Of a stretch of DNA of 64,000 bases, positions 23,901 through 35,502 are shown in pieces; position 1 is the stretch's first letter, and the number at the start of each line of letters is the position of its first letter. Below the pieces are notes generated by a model. The model ran no database searches, was not told the origin of the DNA, and saw only the letters and a program-made list of their open reading frames with translations. The DNA lies in contig JBNGIQ010009580.1 in assembly GCA_049999765.1 (NCBI GenBank), positions 1 through 64,000 of the forward strand, written 5' to 3'. The DNA comes from Phaeoceros laevis (Eukaryota > Anthocerotophyta > Anthocerotopsida > Notothyladales). The translations under genes and the position numbers were made by a program.

Positions 23901-25113
23901 AGCACATTGATATGCTTGTAAGCCATCCTAAAGTCGTGGCAGGTAGTAAACTCGCGCAATTTTGTTCATACATATGGAATTAACTTGGGTGAGGGTTATT
24001 ATAACAGATGGTTTGTCATCACCTCAACAAAAATATTGCCGAAGATGTGGCCTTTGCAGAATCGAGAATACGAGGTGAAACGATTGCTGCTGAGGATATC
24101 CTGCACGATATGGGTGCCATCAGCATGATGTCATCTGATTCTCAGGCCATGGGCAGAATCGGAGAGGTATCATCCTTTTCTATGTTGCACTTGGTCGTCT
24201 ATGTCTCCTTGTACTAACAAGGTGTTGGATGCCTTCCAGGTCATTACTCGTACTTGGCAGACAGCCCACAAAATGAAGCAGCAGAGAGGGCAGCTACCAG
24301 AGGTTGCAGACTCTGAAAGTGATAATTTAAGGATTAAGCGTTATATAGCAAAATATACCATCAATCCTGCAATTGCCCATGGATTCTCTCATCTAGTTGG
24401 GTCTGTAGAGGTAAGGCACTATGTTTTTGAGAATCTTGGATTGTATGCCCGAATGTGCTTAATAATGACTCTCCGGTACAGATTGGGAAGCTTGCAGATT
24501 TGGTTCTATGGAAACCAGCCTTCTTCGGAGCGAAGCCTGAGATCGTAATAAAGGGAGGGGCCATCGCCTGGGCTCAGATGGGAGATGCAAATGCTAGCAT
24601 TCCCACTCCCGAACCAGTATGTCAATCACGTACACCCGCCTTTGATTATCCACATTTTACCTGCGGATTGTTCGGCTGGAGATACATACGTTCTAATTTC
24701 GAAGAGTTGTGATAGGTTTTGATGCGACCTATGTTCGGAGCGGTCGGGAAAGCTGGCAGCAACAATTCCGTCGCCTTTGTCAGCAAGGTCTGTTCATCCT
24801 GCTGGAATACTGCTGACTCCACCAGATCGTTCCCTAGGTTCAATTGTGTCAAGAGGGTTCCTAATTGACAACTGCCTTGGTCATGTTGCAGGCCGCCAAC
24901 TTGGCTAATGTGAAAGCGAAATATGGACTCAGCAAGCGCGTTGAGGAAATAAAGAATGTTAGGAAACTAACAAAAAAAGATATGAAGTTGAATGATTCGA
25001 CCCCAAATATAGTTGTTGACCATGAGCATTACACTGTATCCGCGGATGGCATCCCTCTCACCTGCCGCTTTGCTGAGTCCCTGCCATTGACTCAAAAGTA
25101 TTACCTGTTCTAG
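20931..25113 (+). CDS. URE: Urease, single-chain plant type (EC 3.5.1.5)
   Basis: Eighteen exons: 20931-21056, 21135-21205, 21295-21340, 21466-21571, 21660-21802, 21885-21995, 22135-22298, 22424-22802, 22888-22996, 23085-23224, 23333-23470, 23591-23682, 23788-23917, 24008-24166, 24240-24410, 24482-24616, 24716-24787 and 24892-25113. The 837 residues are close to jack bean urease (840). Gamma-, beta- and alpha-like parts are fused in order: [11 protein letters not shown] start; [24 protein letters not shown]. It hydrolyses urea to ammonia and carbamate at a dinickel site. Visible active-site residues are His in THVHYICPQ, the carbamylated Lys in GLKLHEDWG, and the mobile-flap Cys-His in MVCHHLNK. 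All key residues seen are intact. Confidence 0.97.
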
Positions 25114-25136
25114 GGGGTAGGTTCTGTACTGCAGCA

Positions 25137-25961
25137 ATGGAGGATGTAAGTGATGGTTGCGGAGGATCAGAGTCCCTCTCTGATGACTCAATGGCCAGCT
25201 CAGTGGCCTTCCAGCTGGTCACCAATATTTCTGATTGCTGTCCAACCTCTACCAAGGAGGCATCAACAAGTTCAGCTCTGCATGTCCCTCTGGACTGGAC
25301 TGTTTGGCAGCTGCTTGATTCTCTTCTACCAACTGGTGGCTTTGCTCATTCATATGGTCTGGAGGCTGCTGTTCAATCTCTCCTAGTTACAGATTCTGCA
25401 TCTTTGGAAGAGTTCATAATCTCTTCTTTGGAGGGGGTGGGTGCTTTGATGCTCCCATTTGTATATGTTGCTCACAAGCTCCCAAAGAGAGATTGCTGGA
25501 TGGAGCTTGATAAGCTATATCACGCAACAGTAACTAACCAGGTAGTGAGGAAAGCATCACAGGCTCAAGGAACAGCCCTTTTGCGGTTAGCTGCCACTGT
25601 GTTTATAGAGATCCCGGAGCTAACCAAAATGCGTGCTAGTGCTCGGAAATCTGGCACTGTATATGGCCACTATGCACCCATGTTTGGAAGTTTATGTGGG
25701 CTACTTCGGTGGGATACTATGACTGCTCAGCGATCTTTCTTGTTCTTGACCCTCAGAGATATAATATCAGCTGGAACACGTTTGAACGTGATAGGTCCAC
25801 TGGAGGCAGCATACCTGCAGCGTCGACTTTCACCAGTTGCTGAACGCATCTTGACCAAGTACGCCAACCGGCCAGTTGAAGATGCTTTTCAGACCACACC
25901 ACTGCTAGACACAGTTCAGGGCTGTCATCATCATCTTTTTTCTCGGCTCTTTTGCTCTTGA
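25137..25961 (+). CDS. UREF: Urease accessory protein UreF
   Basis: Intronless, 274 residues, beginning 23 bases after the urease stop on the same strand. UreF, with UreD and UreG, delivers nickel to apo-urease and acts as the GTPase-activating checkpoint. Family signatures are WQLLDSLLPTGGFAHSYGLE, a middle ARKSGTVYGHYAPMFG and the late SAGTRLNVIGPLEAAYLQRRL. The first ~50 residues are an acidic Ser-rich extension absent from bacterial UreF. The gene is out of frame with urease, so a simple readthrough fusion is excluded. The tiny spacer leaves no room for an ordinary promoter and polyadenylation site. Confidence 0.93.
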   Translation: MEDVSDGCGGSESLSDDSMASSVAFQLVTNISDCCPTSTKEASTSSALHVPLDWTVWQLLDSLLPTGGFAHSYGLEAAVQSLLVTDSASLEEFIISSLEGVGALMLPFVYVAHKLPKRDCWMELDKLYHATVTNQVVRKASQAQGTALLRLAATVFIEIPELTKMRASARKSGTVYGHYAPMFGSLCGLLRWDTMTAQRSFLFLTLRDIISAGTRLNVIGPLEAAYLQRRLSPVAERILTKYANRPVEDAFQTTPLLDTVQGCHHHLFSRLFCS

Positions 25962-26639
25962 ATGGAAGGACACTTCCACTGCGGTTTATCCTTGAAGGGT
26001 TGTAACGTCGAGACTGAAGTCACTGAAGGGGGATTTGCAAGTGACCTAAACAGGGGTCAGAAGCTAGAAATTGTCGATATATGGTTCTCGGTGAGAAACA
26101 TGAGATGCCGGCATTTGTTTGTGTCAGCTTGCGTCACTGGACGGACTGTTAATTACGTCGAGAAGATCACTTGCCGGATGATAGCCTTGTTGTGGTATTT
26201 AGGATTCAGTTAGTATCACACGATTGCTGTGCAAGTCGTAGCTGGCATTGCAAGGTCCAAAGGCACACTTTGTAGTGTACTTTTGTTCCTCAGACAGTGC
26301 GGAACCACCGTTCTACAGGAAAACTGTGCCCCAACGACATGGTGCATATTTCCTGCCCGGCCCGTTAAGCTGGTCTTTCTTTGAACCCATTCCAGCTTTT
26401 GCATAAGAAAATCGGCAAAGCTCTCCGGGCACTGCTATCTCTCTTTCTCTCTCTAATATGACTTTTTCCCGTCCTCTCTGGTGCAATGGATGTTCTACCA
26501 ATCACACAATCCGCTAAGCGTTACATGGTCAGAGACCTTGCCCGGGCGTTAAGCAATAAACACAAACACATGAAAAGATACATGACAGACGCTTTCGTTA
26601 GTGTAGAGATCTGCGTTAAACCGAACATGTGGAGTCTCT
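25962..26639. other. Convergent intergenic stretch between UreF and SDA1
   Basis: No gene recognised. An open frame of 83 codons starts right after the UreF stop at 25962 but has no family resemblance; it is more likely 3' UTR. The rest must hold the two facing polyadenylation regions. Confidence 0.45.
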
Positions 26640-29600
26640 TCATTTCCAGGCTTTCTTGCCCCTAAACTGTTTCGCGGATGATCTTCCTTTCCTGCGTTTT
26701 TGGTCTTTGGACCTTGCAATTTTGGCACGTTTAGCAGCTAGCGGCAAGCCCTTTTGTTTATTCTTATGCTTGTTACTTGAACCACCCGTCTGAATACACA
26801 CCAAGGATGAGGGCATCAGCATCGACGCCAAATTACAGCAAATTAACAATGCGATTTGAGTTAGAGAATCGGCACACCTTTTTTTGCTTCACACCAGTGC
26901 GGGACCCATACACTGGACGATCCTCACGACCTGCTTGAACAGCAGCAATTCGTTCTTCCTTCTCCCTCCGTTTGCGTACCGTTGGCTGCAAGTGATTGAA
27001 TTTCAGAAACGAGCAACAGAAACAGACTAGGCAACAGCATCTTGAAGAAATGTCATGATTCTGCGAGCCTTGCAAGTGCTTAAAATCAGGAACCTACCTC
27101 CAATTCAGAAGGATCTACCCGTTTACCACTGGCAGATTGAGAATCTGGCAGCTTGACATCCAAAGATCATTGTCTAAACATTGCAGCTGACAACTAGACG
27201 AACCTGTAGTCTGCGAATCCGTTCGAAGTCCTCATTGGATAAGATGCCGTCTCCATCTGGACTTATGCCCTCAAGACCAGATGGTCCAAGGACACTGTCA
27301 GCTGCACGTTTCTTCAGATTGCGAAGACTCTGCCCCTCGATAGGGACATCTGACTCAGGTTTTCGCTTTCTGCTGGGGACCTGAGCTGCTTGTCCATTGA
27401 CTTCTGCTTGCAAACCCCTTTCATCTGGTTGATCTTCACTCTCATCCTTACTATCTGCCCCACCTACTTCCTCACCATCCTCGTCCGCATCCACATCATC
27501 CGCATCATCATCCCAATCCTCGTCATCATCCCCATCCCCATCCACACTCTCATCCTCTAAGTCTGTTCCTGCTTTTATGGTGGAGTCTTCCAGCTCATCA
27601 GCTTCTGTACTGTTCGCTTCCAGTCTGTTGGAACCTTCATCATCAGACAGCGCGGCTGAATTGCCTTCGTCACCTTCAGACAAACTCTCGGAGTCTCCCT
27701 CTTGCAAGAGTTCAGCACCTGGGACACCAGAAGCGATCTCAAATGCACCAAATGCTCGCGGCCTTGCTTCAAGGTTTGCCCCTCTCCCACGATCTTTCTT
27801 CTCCAAAAGTGAGGGCCACAGCTGTACCGATAGCAGGTAATGTTCAGATATGGAGTTTAGCACAAAAAGAAACTCAGCAACAAACACTGCAGACAACTTG
27901 TCTCACCTGCCGGTAGACAGCAATTATTGATCGTGCTGCTGACACGACAGCCTTTTCTCTAGATTTCTTATAAGCAGCAAGATCTCGAAGAAATTCTTCT
28001 GTCATAATCTGCAAGCTTATTCAATGGTCCTCAGACGATTTAGAAACTTGACAAAGACACTTACATCATTATACACGTCAAGATGCAGGCATTTATGCCA
28101 GGTTATCTTACCAGAGGTATCCGAATGCAGATTTCTCTGACCACATTTAGGCCCACAGCTATCACCTAGAAATACACACGCCACGAAGATAGTTTGAAAC
28201 GATGAATAATTGAAATGCATGACAATGTAAGTTGAAATTGTGCTGTGTAAAAGAAGCTGAAAAAGCTAAGATACCTCAGGACGAGCACGGTCATGCACGA
28301 ATTGGTTCACAAGTTGGCGTACTAGTGTCTCAACAGCATCTGGAGGTACCTGCTCGCGGGTGAGCACACAACAGGATCAGCACAGATGATACCTCACAAC
28401 AGATGCCTGGACTGCAATATAAATGAAAGTGTTCAGAGCTTACAAGATCATGACAAGCCTGTACGGCTGCAGCAAGCAGATGAGTAACATCCCGCTGGTG
28501 TGGCTGTGTCCAAACACCAGATACATAAGCTGTTTGCTACAGTACAACAGAATCATAACTCGTCAGAAGAGAAGAAAGTAGGATTTGCAACTAACCTGGA
28601 TGTACTTTTGTAAAAATGGATAGAAATTCAGGAGCATCAGCTTGTGGATCCCGATTGCCCTTGATATCACAGACATCATCATCAGCTTCACCTGCACGTG
28701 TCCGTCACACAAGGGGTCAACAAGCAGATCACTACACTGGTAGACCTCCAAGAACGTGGGATGATCAGCTATCCGTACATCCATAAATTTGAGGATGACG
28801 AGAAGATAACAAACACCTCAAATCGCTCGTTGCACGTTCGCAGCCTCTCAAAAAGCTTCTCAGCAAATTTCTGTTCACAGAGGCAGCTTAGCAAGGTGCA
28901 CTACTAAGCTTATCAGAGTCCCAAAAGTTCAGCTCGCAGAAACACGAGTTGCGAGAGTCTACTTACTTGTGGGTCAACAACATGCTTCAGAGGTACATAA
29001 CCAACATTCTCAGCTTGTCTACTCTCGGAACGCTGCTGTTTCTTCATGCTCCTCATAACTCTCTGCAATTTTGCCTGCTTTTTCTTTTTACTAGATGCTG
29101 TTCCCTTGTGATGAGCCTGCAGCGTGTATTTTGCCATGTATTTGCTCCATATTGCACAAGAAAAATAATGACTGCATCCACAAAAACATACAAATCGAGC
29201 ACAGCAGTAAAGGGAGAAGACTTCAAGCCCACTAACCTTATAGATAGCCTCTCTACTGACAGTCACCACACCAGACGACTTCTCATTGTCATTTTCCTCA
29301 TCAGTATCAGAGTCATCAGCGTCCTTGTTTTCTCGGTCGTACCCAAGCAGAAAACGCAGAGCAGCAATCATTATCCTGCAACAATGGTGCCACACAAATT
29401 TATTTGGAACGTGTTGAAAAGCACTGATCCACGGCCAGACATTCAACTGTAAGTCACCAACCTGGAGGATTTGTGAAAACAAGCAGCACATATGGCGTTT
29501 GAAGTCCGTTCATCCACCCAGACTTTCCGCCTGTGAAGTTCTGCTAGGACCACCAGAGCCCTTTTAGCTTTCATCTCATCCTCATCCTGCCGTTGTGACA

Positions 29601-30402
29601 TGGTTCAACAGTAACATGCGCAATGTCAGGCCAAAGCTTGGTATGCACCAGATCAAAAACTGGGTGCTATCTGCAGAGAATGCAACTTGAAGCCCACCTG
29701 CAACAACTTGAACAAAAAATTCTGCAAGGCCTTGTTTTTGGGGTCATTTCTGTGCTTAAGATTCATACGCCTTATGTCTTGGACAATGTGAAGAAATGAA
29801 AGATTTTTCAAAGTTCTATCGCCATAATTTTGAAGCTCCATCAAAACTGGCAATATTTCTACCAACTCCACCATCTTGAAAAACGAACACAAGACATTCT
29901 TAAATTGACACTTTTCAAAGCACAGGGAGTTAAGCAGATGAGAGCTACGGAGCACAATCAGCTAAAATGTGAAAAGCACGTCGCTACACTTCGTTCCTTC
30001 CCAGACCAAAAACCTCTCACGAAACTGAATTAGACCAATTAAGCAAACCTTTCGATTCCTCAGCAAAATTATCGACTGGGTGAGCTGACGCCGAAGAGAT
30101 GGCAGCAAATTAGTGTGGGACCTGAGCAGCTGCACCAGCTGTTGAGGCAGCTGTTTCAAATGCTGCGGGAAGAGCGGGGCCATGTGCGAGAGAAACATGA
30201 CCATATCAGCCAGTTCCTTGCCAGCAGCCGGATCCTGAGATGACGAGCTCCCCGTATTGAGCAGGAAAACGGACATGCATGCCTGGAAGTGGCGTAATTG
30301 CATTAGCAGCTCTTCCTCTTATCCTGCTGGGTCCTTCTTAATTTTCGTCTGGAGAAGCAGAAGGTCCCCTTTGCCAATTCCTCCTGCGGCGGCGGCCACC
30401 AT
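26640..30402 (-). CDS. SDA1: SDA1-like nucleolar ribosome-assembly protein, with an in-frame stop near the N-terminus
   Basis: Fifteen exons on the minus strand, first 30049-30402, last 26640-26789, with exon 12 (27204-27821) the longest. The model is about 782 codons. SDA1 is needed for 60S subunit maturation and export. Signatures: ELADMVMFLSHMAPLFPQ, QNYGDRTLKNLSFLHIVQDI, RRKVWVDERTSNAICAACFH, RFLLGYDRE, a Lys-rich KKKKQAKLQRVMRSMKKQ, IMTEEFLRDLAAYKKS, an acidic Asp/Glu tract in exon 12, and a basic C-terminus. The natural ATG at 30402 gives LLLLQTKIKKDPAG followed by TAA (30319-30321) where the family has Tyr, then EEELLMQLRHF in the same frame. Either translation starts at the Met at 30303, or this is a mutation or base error. 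Confidence 0.88.
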
Positions 30403-30798
30403 CGTGCCTGTCGGCCAGATCCTACTCACATCAACTTCGAACAACTTTCAACAGTCTTCGCATATCTACTCGCGCAAATTCGGGATTGAGTTTTGTTCCA
30501 GTTAGGGCTTTTACGTGTCGTCGCATCCCCAGTTGGGCGGGCTGGGGTCCATAGGACCACAAGCCGGCACCGGGATTGCTTCAATCATGTGTGATTTTGG
30601 CGCCAAACCTCGAGTAGTCTACATGTGAGACACCTCGAGCTCCAGTAGCTGTGAGGGCTGCTTTAGCATAGTCTGTCATTGCTTCTGCTAGATTGTATAG
30701 GAGTTGCTCCGGTGACACGAATTTCCGCGTGGGATCGACGTTACAAGGATTGTGAGCGGTAGAATCCCCTTTGTCGAAATTTCAGCTGAAGCCTAAAA
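30403..30798. promoter_or_regulatory. Shared upstream region of SDA1 (-) and MSH2 (+)
   Basis: Only 396 bases separate the two start codons, which point away from each other, so the promoters must overlap or abut. I see no TATA box or motif I would name. Confidence 0.5.
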
Positions 30799-33700
30799 AT
30801 GGACTCTCACGAGCACGAGAAGCTCCCCGAACTGAAATTAGGTGAGTTCGCGCACGAGCAAGATTCAGTGAGCTAGTTTGTGGAAACGGGGCTCTAATGT
30901 GCTATGCTGTGTGAAAATTGATCAACTCGGTTTGCTGACTCTGGGTTGCCACCCGCTTCAGATGCAAAACAAACTCAAGGATTCATAGGCTTTTTTCGCA
31001 AGCTTCCTGCGGTACGACTTAATCCTGCGTTGATTCCAGTGTCCTTCTCATCTCAGGATTGCTTTGCTTGGTGACCGACATCCATGTTTTGTTTCCCAAG
31101 CAGATATTGTTCCTCTACTAAAATTACTGGGTATTCTCCTGTGGATATTGCAGGACCCGCAGGTGATTCGGTTCTTCGATCGGAAGGTACTGCCAGCAGA
31201 GCGTGAAAAAATCCAGAGCTGTTTTGCTTCTCGCATTCTTGATGCACCGCAATTTGTACTCTTCAGAAAATATTAATTCTTGGTGATGTTGAATCGCCAG
31301 GATTACTACACTGCTCACGGGGATGAAGCTGTGTTTATTGCGAATGATTACTACAAAACTTTATCTGCGCTCCGTCGGCTGGGCAGCGGCTCTGACAGTT
31401 TGCAAGGCATAAGCATCAGCAGAACTATGCTCGAAACTATTGTTCGCGATTTGCTCCTCGAAAGGACTGACCATACCGTTGAGCTATATGAGGGAAGTGG
31501 GTCAAACTGGAAGCTAATCAAGTCTGGTACACCGGGCAAGCTGGGAAGCTTTGAGGACATTCTCTTTGCGAACAATGAAATGCAAGATACACCTGTCGTC
31601 TTGAGTGTTTGTGGAACAGTTCAGGAAAACGAGCGTTCAATTGGCATGGCTTACCTTGATACCACAAGGAGGACGCTTGGCATGGCTGAGTTCGTGGATG
31701 ACGATCAGTTCACCAACCTGGAATCGGCCATAGTCGGTTTGGGCTGTAGGGAATGTCTTGTTCTTCAGGATAGTAGTAATTATCTCACTGGAAAGAAGCT
31801 AGAAGATCTAATGATGAGATGCAACGTGTTGCTGACAGAAAGGAAACGAAACCTTTTCAAGGCTAAGGATTTGGAGCAAGATTTGAGCCGCCTAGTCAAA
31901 GGTCCTGTTGAGCAACGGAAAGACATAACTGACTGTTCCATGGCTGCACGCACGGCTCTTGCAGCCTTGCTTTCATACACTGAACTTTTGTGTGATGATA
32001 GCAGTCATGGAAAGTACACCTTTCAGCAGTACAGTCTCAATACGTACATGCGTTTGGATGCTGCTGCTTTGCGGGCGTTGAATGTATTTGAGACTAAGAC
32101 AGATGCAAACAAGTTCTTCAGTCTGTTTGGTTTAATGAACAGGACTTGCACAGTAGGGATGGGCAAACGTCTGCTACGGAACTGGTTGAAGCAGCCCCTT
32201 GTCAACCTTGATGGTATTGAGTCTAGGTTAGATACAGTACAAGCTTTTGTGGAGGCTAATGAATTGAGGAGAGATCTTCGTCAGCATCTCAAGCGGATAC
32301 CTGATATTGAGAGACTTATACGAAAAGTAGAGAGACGAAAAGCTAACCTGCAAGATATCGTCAAGCTGTATCAGGTACTAAATTACAGTCTGACCGCGTG
32401 TGTCTTTTGTGTATATTTATGTCGTAAGTAATTGGCTTACTTGTGCACATTGCTTGACATGGGAAGCTGACACTTATGGGTCTGAACAGGCAAGTGTAAG
32501 GCTACCATTTATTAAGGACGCTCTTTCCAACTACGAAGGTGACTTTGAGATACATTTGCAGAAGCGCTACACTGAAGCACTAGAGGAATGGACTGGTGCA
32601 GACCATCTTGGAAAATATGATGGTTTAGTCGAAGCAGCGGTTGACTTAGAGGCCCTAGAACAGGGGGAATACATGATATCACCAGGGTACGACAATGATT
32701 TACAAGATCTGAAGGCAAGTCGAGACAAAGTGGAAACGCAGGTCCAAGCAGCACACAAGCAAGCAGCTGATGACCTTGACCTGTCAGCCGAGAAGACCCT
32801 CAAACTTGACAAGACAACACAGTGGGGCTACGTTTTTAGGATAACAAAGAAGGAGGAGCCAAAAGTGCGCAGAAAGATTAGCTCTCAATATGTTACTCTA
32901 GAAACTCGCAAGGATGGTATTAAGTTCACAAGCAGTAAGTTGAGAAGACTTAGTGAGCAATACACGAAACTGACTGAAGAGTATACGAGTCGTCAGAAAG
33001 AGCTTGTTAGTAAGGTGGTGGAAGTAGCAGCAACTTTTGTGGAAGTGAGTGTCAATCGTTTCTCACCAGTCTGACTGTTCCAAGATCTGCATGAGCACGT
33101 ACCTAGTTGTTTGATATATCTGACTGGGTTAAGAGCTTGCTGCATTAGTGTTTAACCGTGGTTACTGCTAGTTTTGCTCTGACTGGTGGGAACGACTTTT
33201 CTTAACTTCCTGCGTCCTTTTCAAGAAATGATGTCAGAATATTCACCTCTGGAGAACAGCAAATCTTACACTTGGTGACCTTGTTCCTTTCTTTTCAGGT
33301 TTTTGAAGGCGTCGCATCCATGATGGCAGATATGGATGTGCTATTAAGCTTTGCTGACCTTGCTGTCTCTAGCTCAACCCCATATACACGTCCATCCATA
33401 ACTGCAGGGGTATTCTTCACATTCGAGACAGCCCTGGCTTGGCCTGGCTTGCTTTCTGTTTCCCTAATAGGTTGTTTCTGCACATATGCCAAGCATCATG
33501 TCACTGCATCACATTCGAGACAGCCCTGGCTTGGCCTGACTTGCTTTCTGTTGAATTCATCACTGACGTCCATATCTCTTCTCACATGTAGACTGAAGGA
33601 GATATTGTTCTGAAAGGCAGCCGGCATCCTTGTGTTGAAGCTCAGGAAGACGTCAACTTTATCCCTAATGACTGTTGTTTGGTATGGACTGGAAAGTTCT

Positions 33701-35024
33701 GACATTCACGCTACCTAAGTTGCATGCTTCGGAAAATTCTGCTAAAAACTTGATCTGATGCGTAACTCTTTCGAACTATCCGCAGGTGAGGGGCAAGAGC
33801 TGGTTTCAAATCATCACTGGTCCTAACATGGGTGGAAAATCAACGTTTATTCGTCAGGTAGCAACACATGATGTGGTCCCAAGCCTGATATTGTTGGAGC
33901 GGGAAGGGAACAACTTGAGGGGGGCCAATGCGGTAAGTCTCTCTGACATCTCTTTAATGTGTTGTTCAGGTCGGAGTAAATGTGCTGATGGCTCAAGTGG
34001 GCTGCTTCGTACCCTGTGAGAGTGCATCTATCAGCATTCGTGACTCTGTGTTTGCTCGGGTTGGAGCAGGTGACTGCCAGGTATAGTCATGCACAGTTCC
34101 TGTACCTTTTGGTGACGGTACCACTGAGCATACTACAACCTGTTGAAGTTGTGTGCTTGCTTTGTCATCGCAGCTCAGAGGAGTCTCGACTTTTATGGCA
34201 GAAATGCTAGAAACTGCTGCGATTTTAAAAACAGCAACAGATAAATCCTTGATCATTATTGATGAACTTGGTCGGGGGACTTCAACGTATGATGGATATG
34301 GTAAGAGTTCTTGCAACTTTGGGGGGGCTTCTGTATGCAACACGTTGTTGATGATGACATATCTCTGTGTTGCAGGTCTGGCTAGATCTATTTGTGAGTA
34401 CATAGTGTCGACAATTGGAGCACCGTCATTGTTTGCAACTCACTTTCATGAACTAACAGCCATGGCGGACCCAGACGACCCATATCTCAGTCAACCGTCA
34501 GGAGTAGCCAACTATCATGTCACCGCGGAGATAGATGAAAAAACTGGGAAGCTAGTAATGCTCTACAAGGTAAGAAAAATCCGGGAAGCTAGTTATGCTA
34601 ATCCCCTTCGTTATTCAAAATGGCGGAAATGCTCATTCATGTATTGGCTGGTATTTACCGCGCTGCTGTGCAGGTGGAGGAAGGAGCGTGCGATAGAAGC
34701 TTCGGTATCCATGTGGCTGAATTTGCTCACTTCCCAGAATCAGTCTTGGCAGTGGCCAGGGCCAAAGCTGCTGAGCTCGAAAGCTTCTCTCAGCTTCCTC
34801 CTGCAGGTACGGAGGAGGAAGTGGCTGGGAGCAAGCGGAAACGCGTTTGCAGCCCAGATGAGGTCGCAGTTGGAGCCCAAAGGGCTAGAAAGTTTTTACA
34901 GGACTTCGCCACTTTGCCTCTGGATTGTATGGATCCTAAAGAAGCTGTAGCAACCGTAGAGAAGATGAAACTCGCTCTGGATGAAGACGCCAAGGGCAAC
35001 ACCTGGCTTCAACAGTTCTTGTAA
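30799..35024 (+). CDS. MSH2: DNA mismatch repair protein MSH2
   Basis: Twelve exons: 30799-30841, 30962-31011, 31154-31186, 31301-32374, 32490-33044, 33299-33409, 33592-33681, 33786-33857, 33970-34080, 34174-34300, 34376-34569 and 34674-35024. The 936 residues are close to human MSH2 (934). MSH2 pairs with MSH3/6/7 to recognise mismatches in the nucleus. The N-terminal mismatch-binding domain starts [12 protein letters not shown]. The lever and clamp fill exons 4-5. The ATPase has Walker [15 protein letters not shown], Walker [18 protein letters not shown] and the ATHFHELT switch, then a helix-turn-helix end. It has no Phe-X-Glu mismatch motif, as expected for MSH2. Intron 6 contains a 43-bp direct duplication. 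Nothing is broken. Confidence 0.96.
33418..33552. repeat. Direct duplication of 43 bp inside MSH2 intron 6
   Basis: CACATTCGAGACAGCCCTGG and its continuation at 33418-33460 recur at 33510-33552 with one difference (GGCCTGGC versus GGCCTGAC). Both copies lie wholly in the intron. Confidence 0.85.
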
Positions 35025-35502
35025 GCCTTCCACCAAATGTAGAGCTGGATGCTCAAGATACAAGGACTGCATTCTCAAAACTTTAGGATTAAGCTGTGCA
35101 TATGCCCTGCCAAATGACGCGGCCATAGTTATTCTACTGGATTAGAATTCGACACATTGCTAGTCTAGGCACAAGTAACTTGGTGCCCCAAGGTGCTGTT
35201 TCTGCACCGCGATGCAGTGTATCTATGCTTGTTCACATTTCGAAATAGTCTACTAGAAAGTCGCAGAGTAACTGTGGACTGACTGTGTGACCACTGAACA
35301 GCTTCCAAAGAAAATTTCTGAGGATCGCACAGAAACGAATCTGAGCGTCTGTGTCACTAATTCCCGCTGTTGAATCCAACATCTCACCATCACGTCTCAG
35401 AACTTATCTACATAGTATATGGTTGCTTGTCAAAGCCTTACCAAGTCAAACAAGTTGGCTGGCCGATGAATATTTGTATTGCTGAAAGACTAGACCACAA
35501 AG
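35025..35502. other. Convergent intergenic stretch between MSH2 and prolyl 4-hydroxylase
   Basis: Holds the two facing 3' UTRs. I see no gene or clear repeat in it. Confidence 0.5.

Noticed and set aside
25111-25139. Urease-UreF fusion protein by stop readthrough
   Set aside because: The two frames differ (23-base spacer), so readthrough of TAG cannot enter UreF; the GTAGGT...TGCAG segment between them is only 18 bases, too short for an intron.
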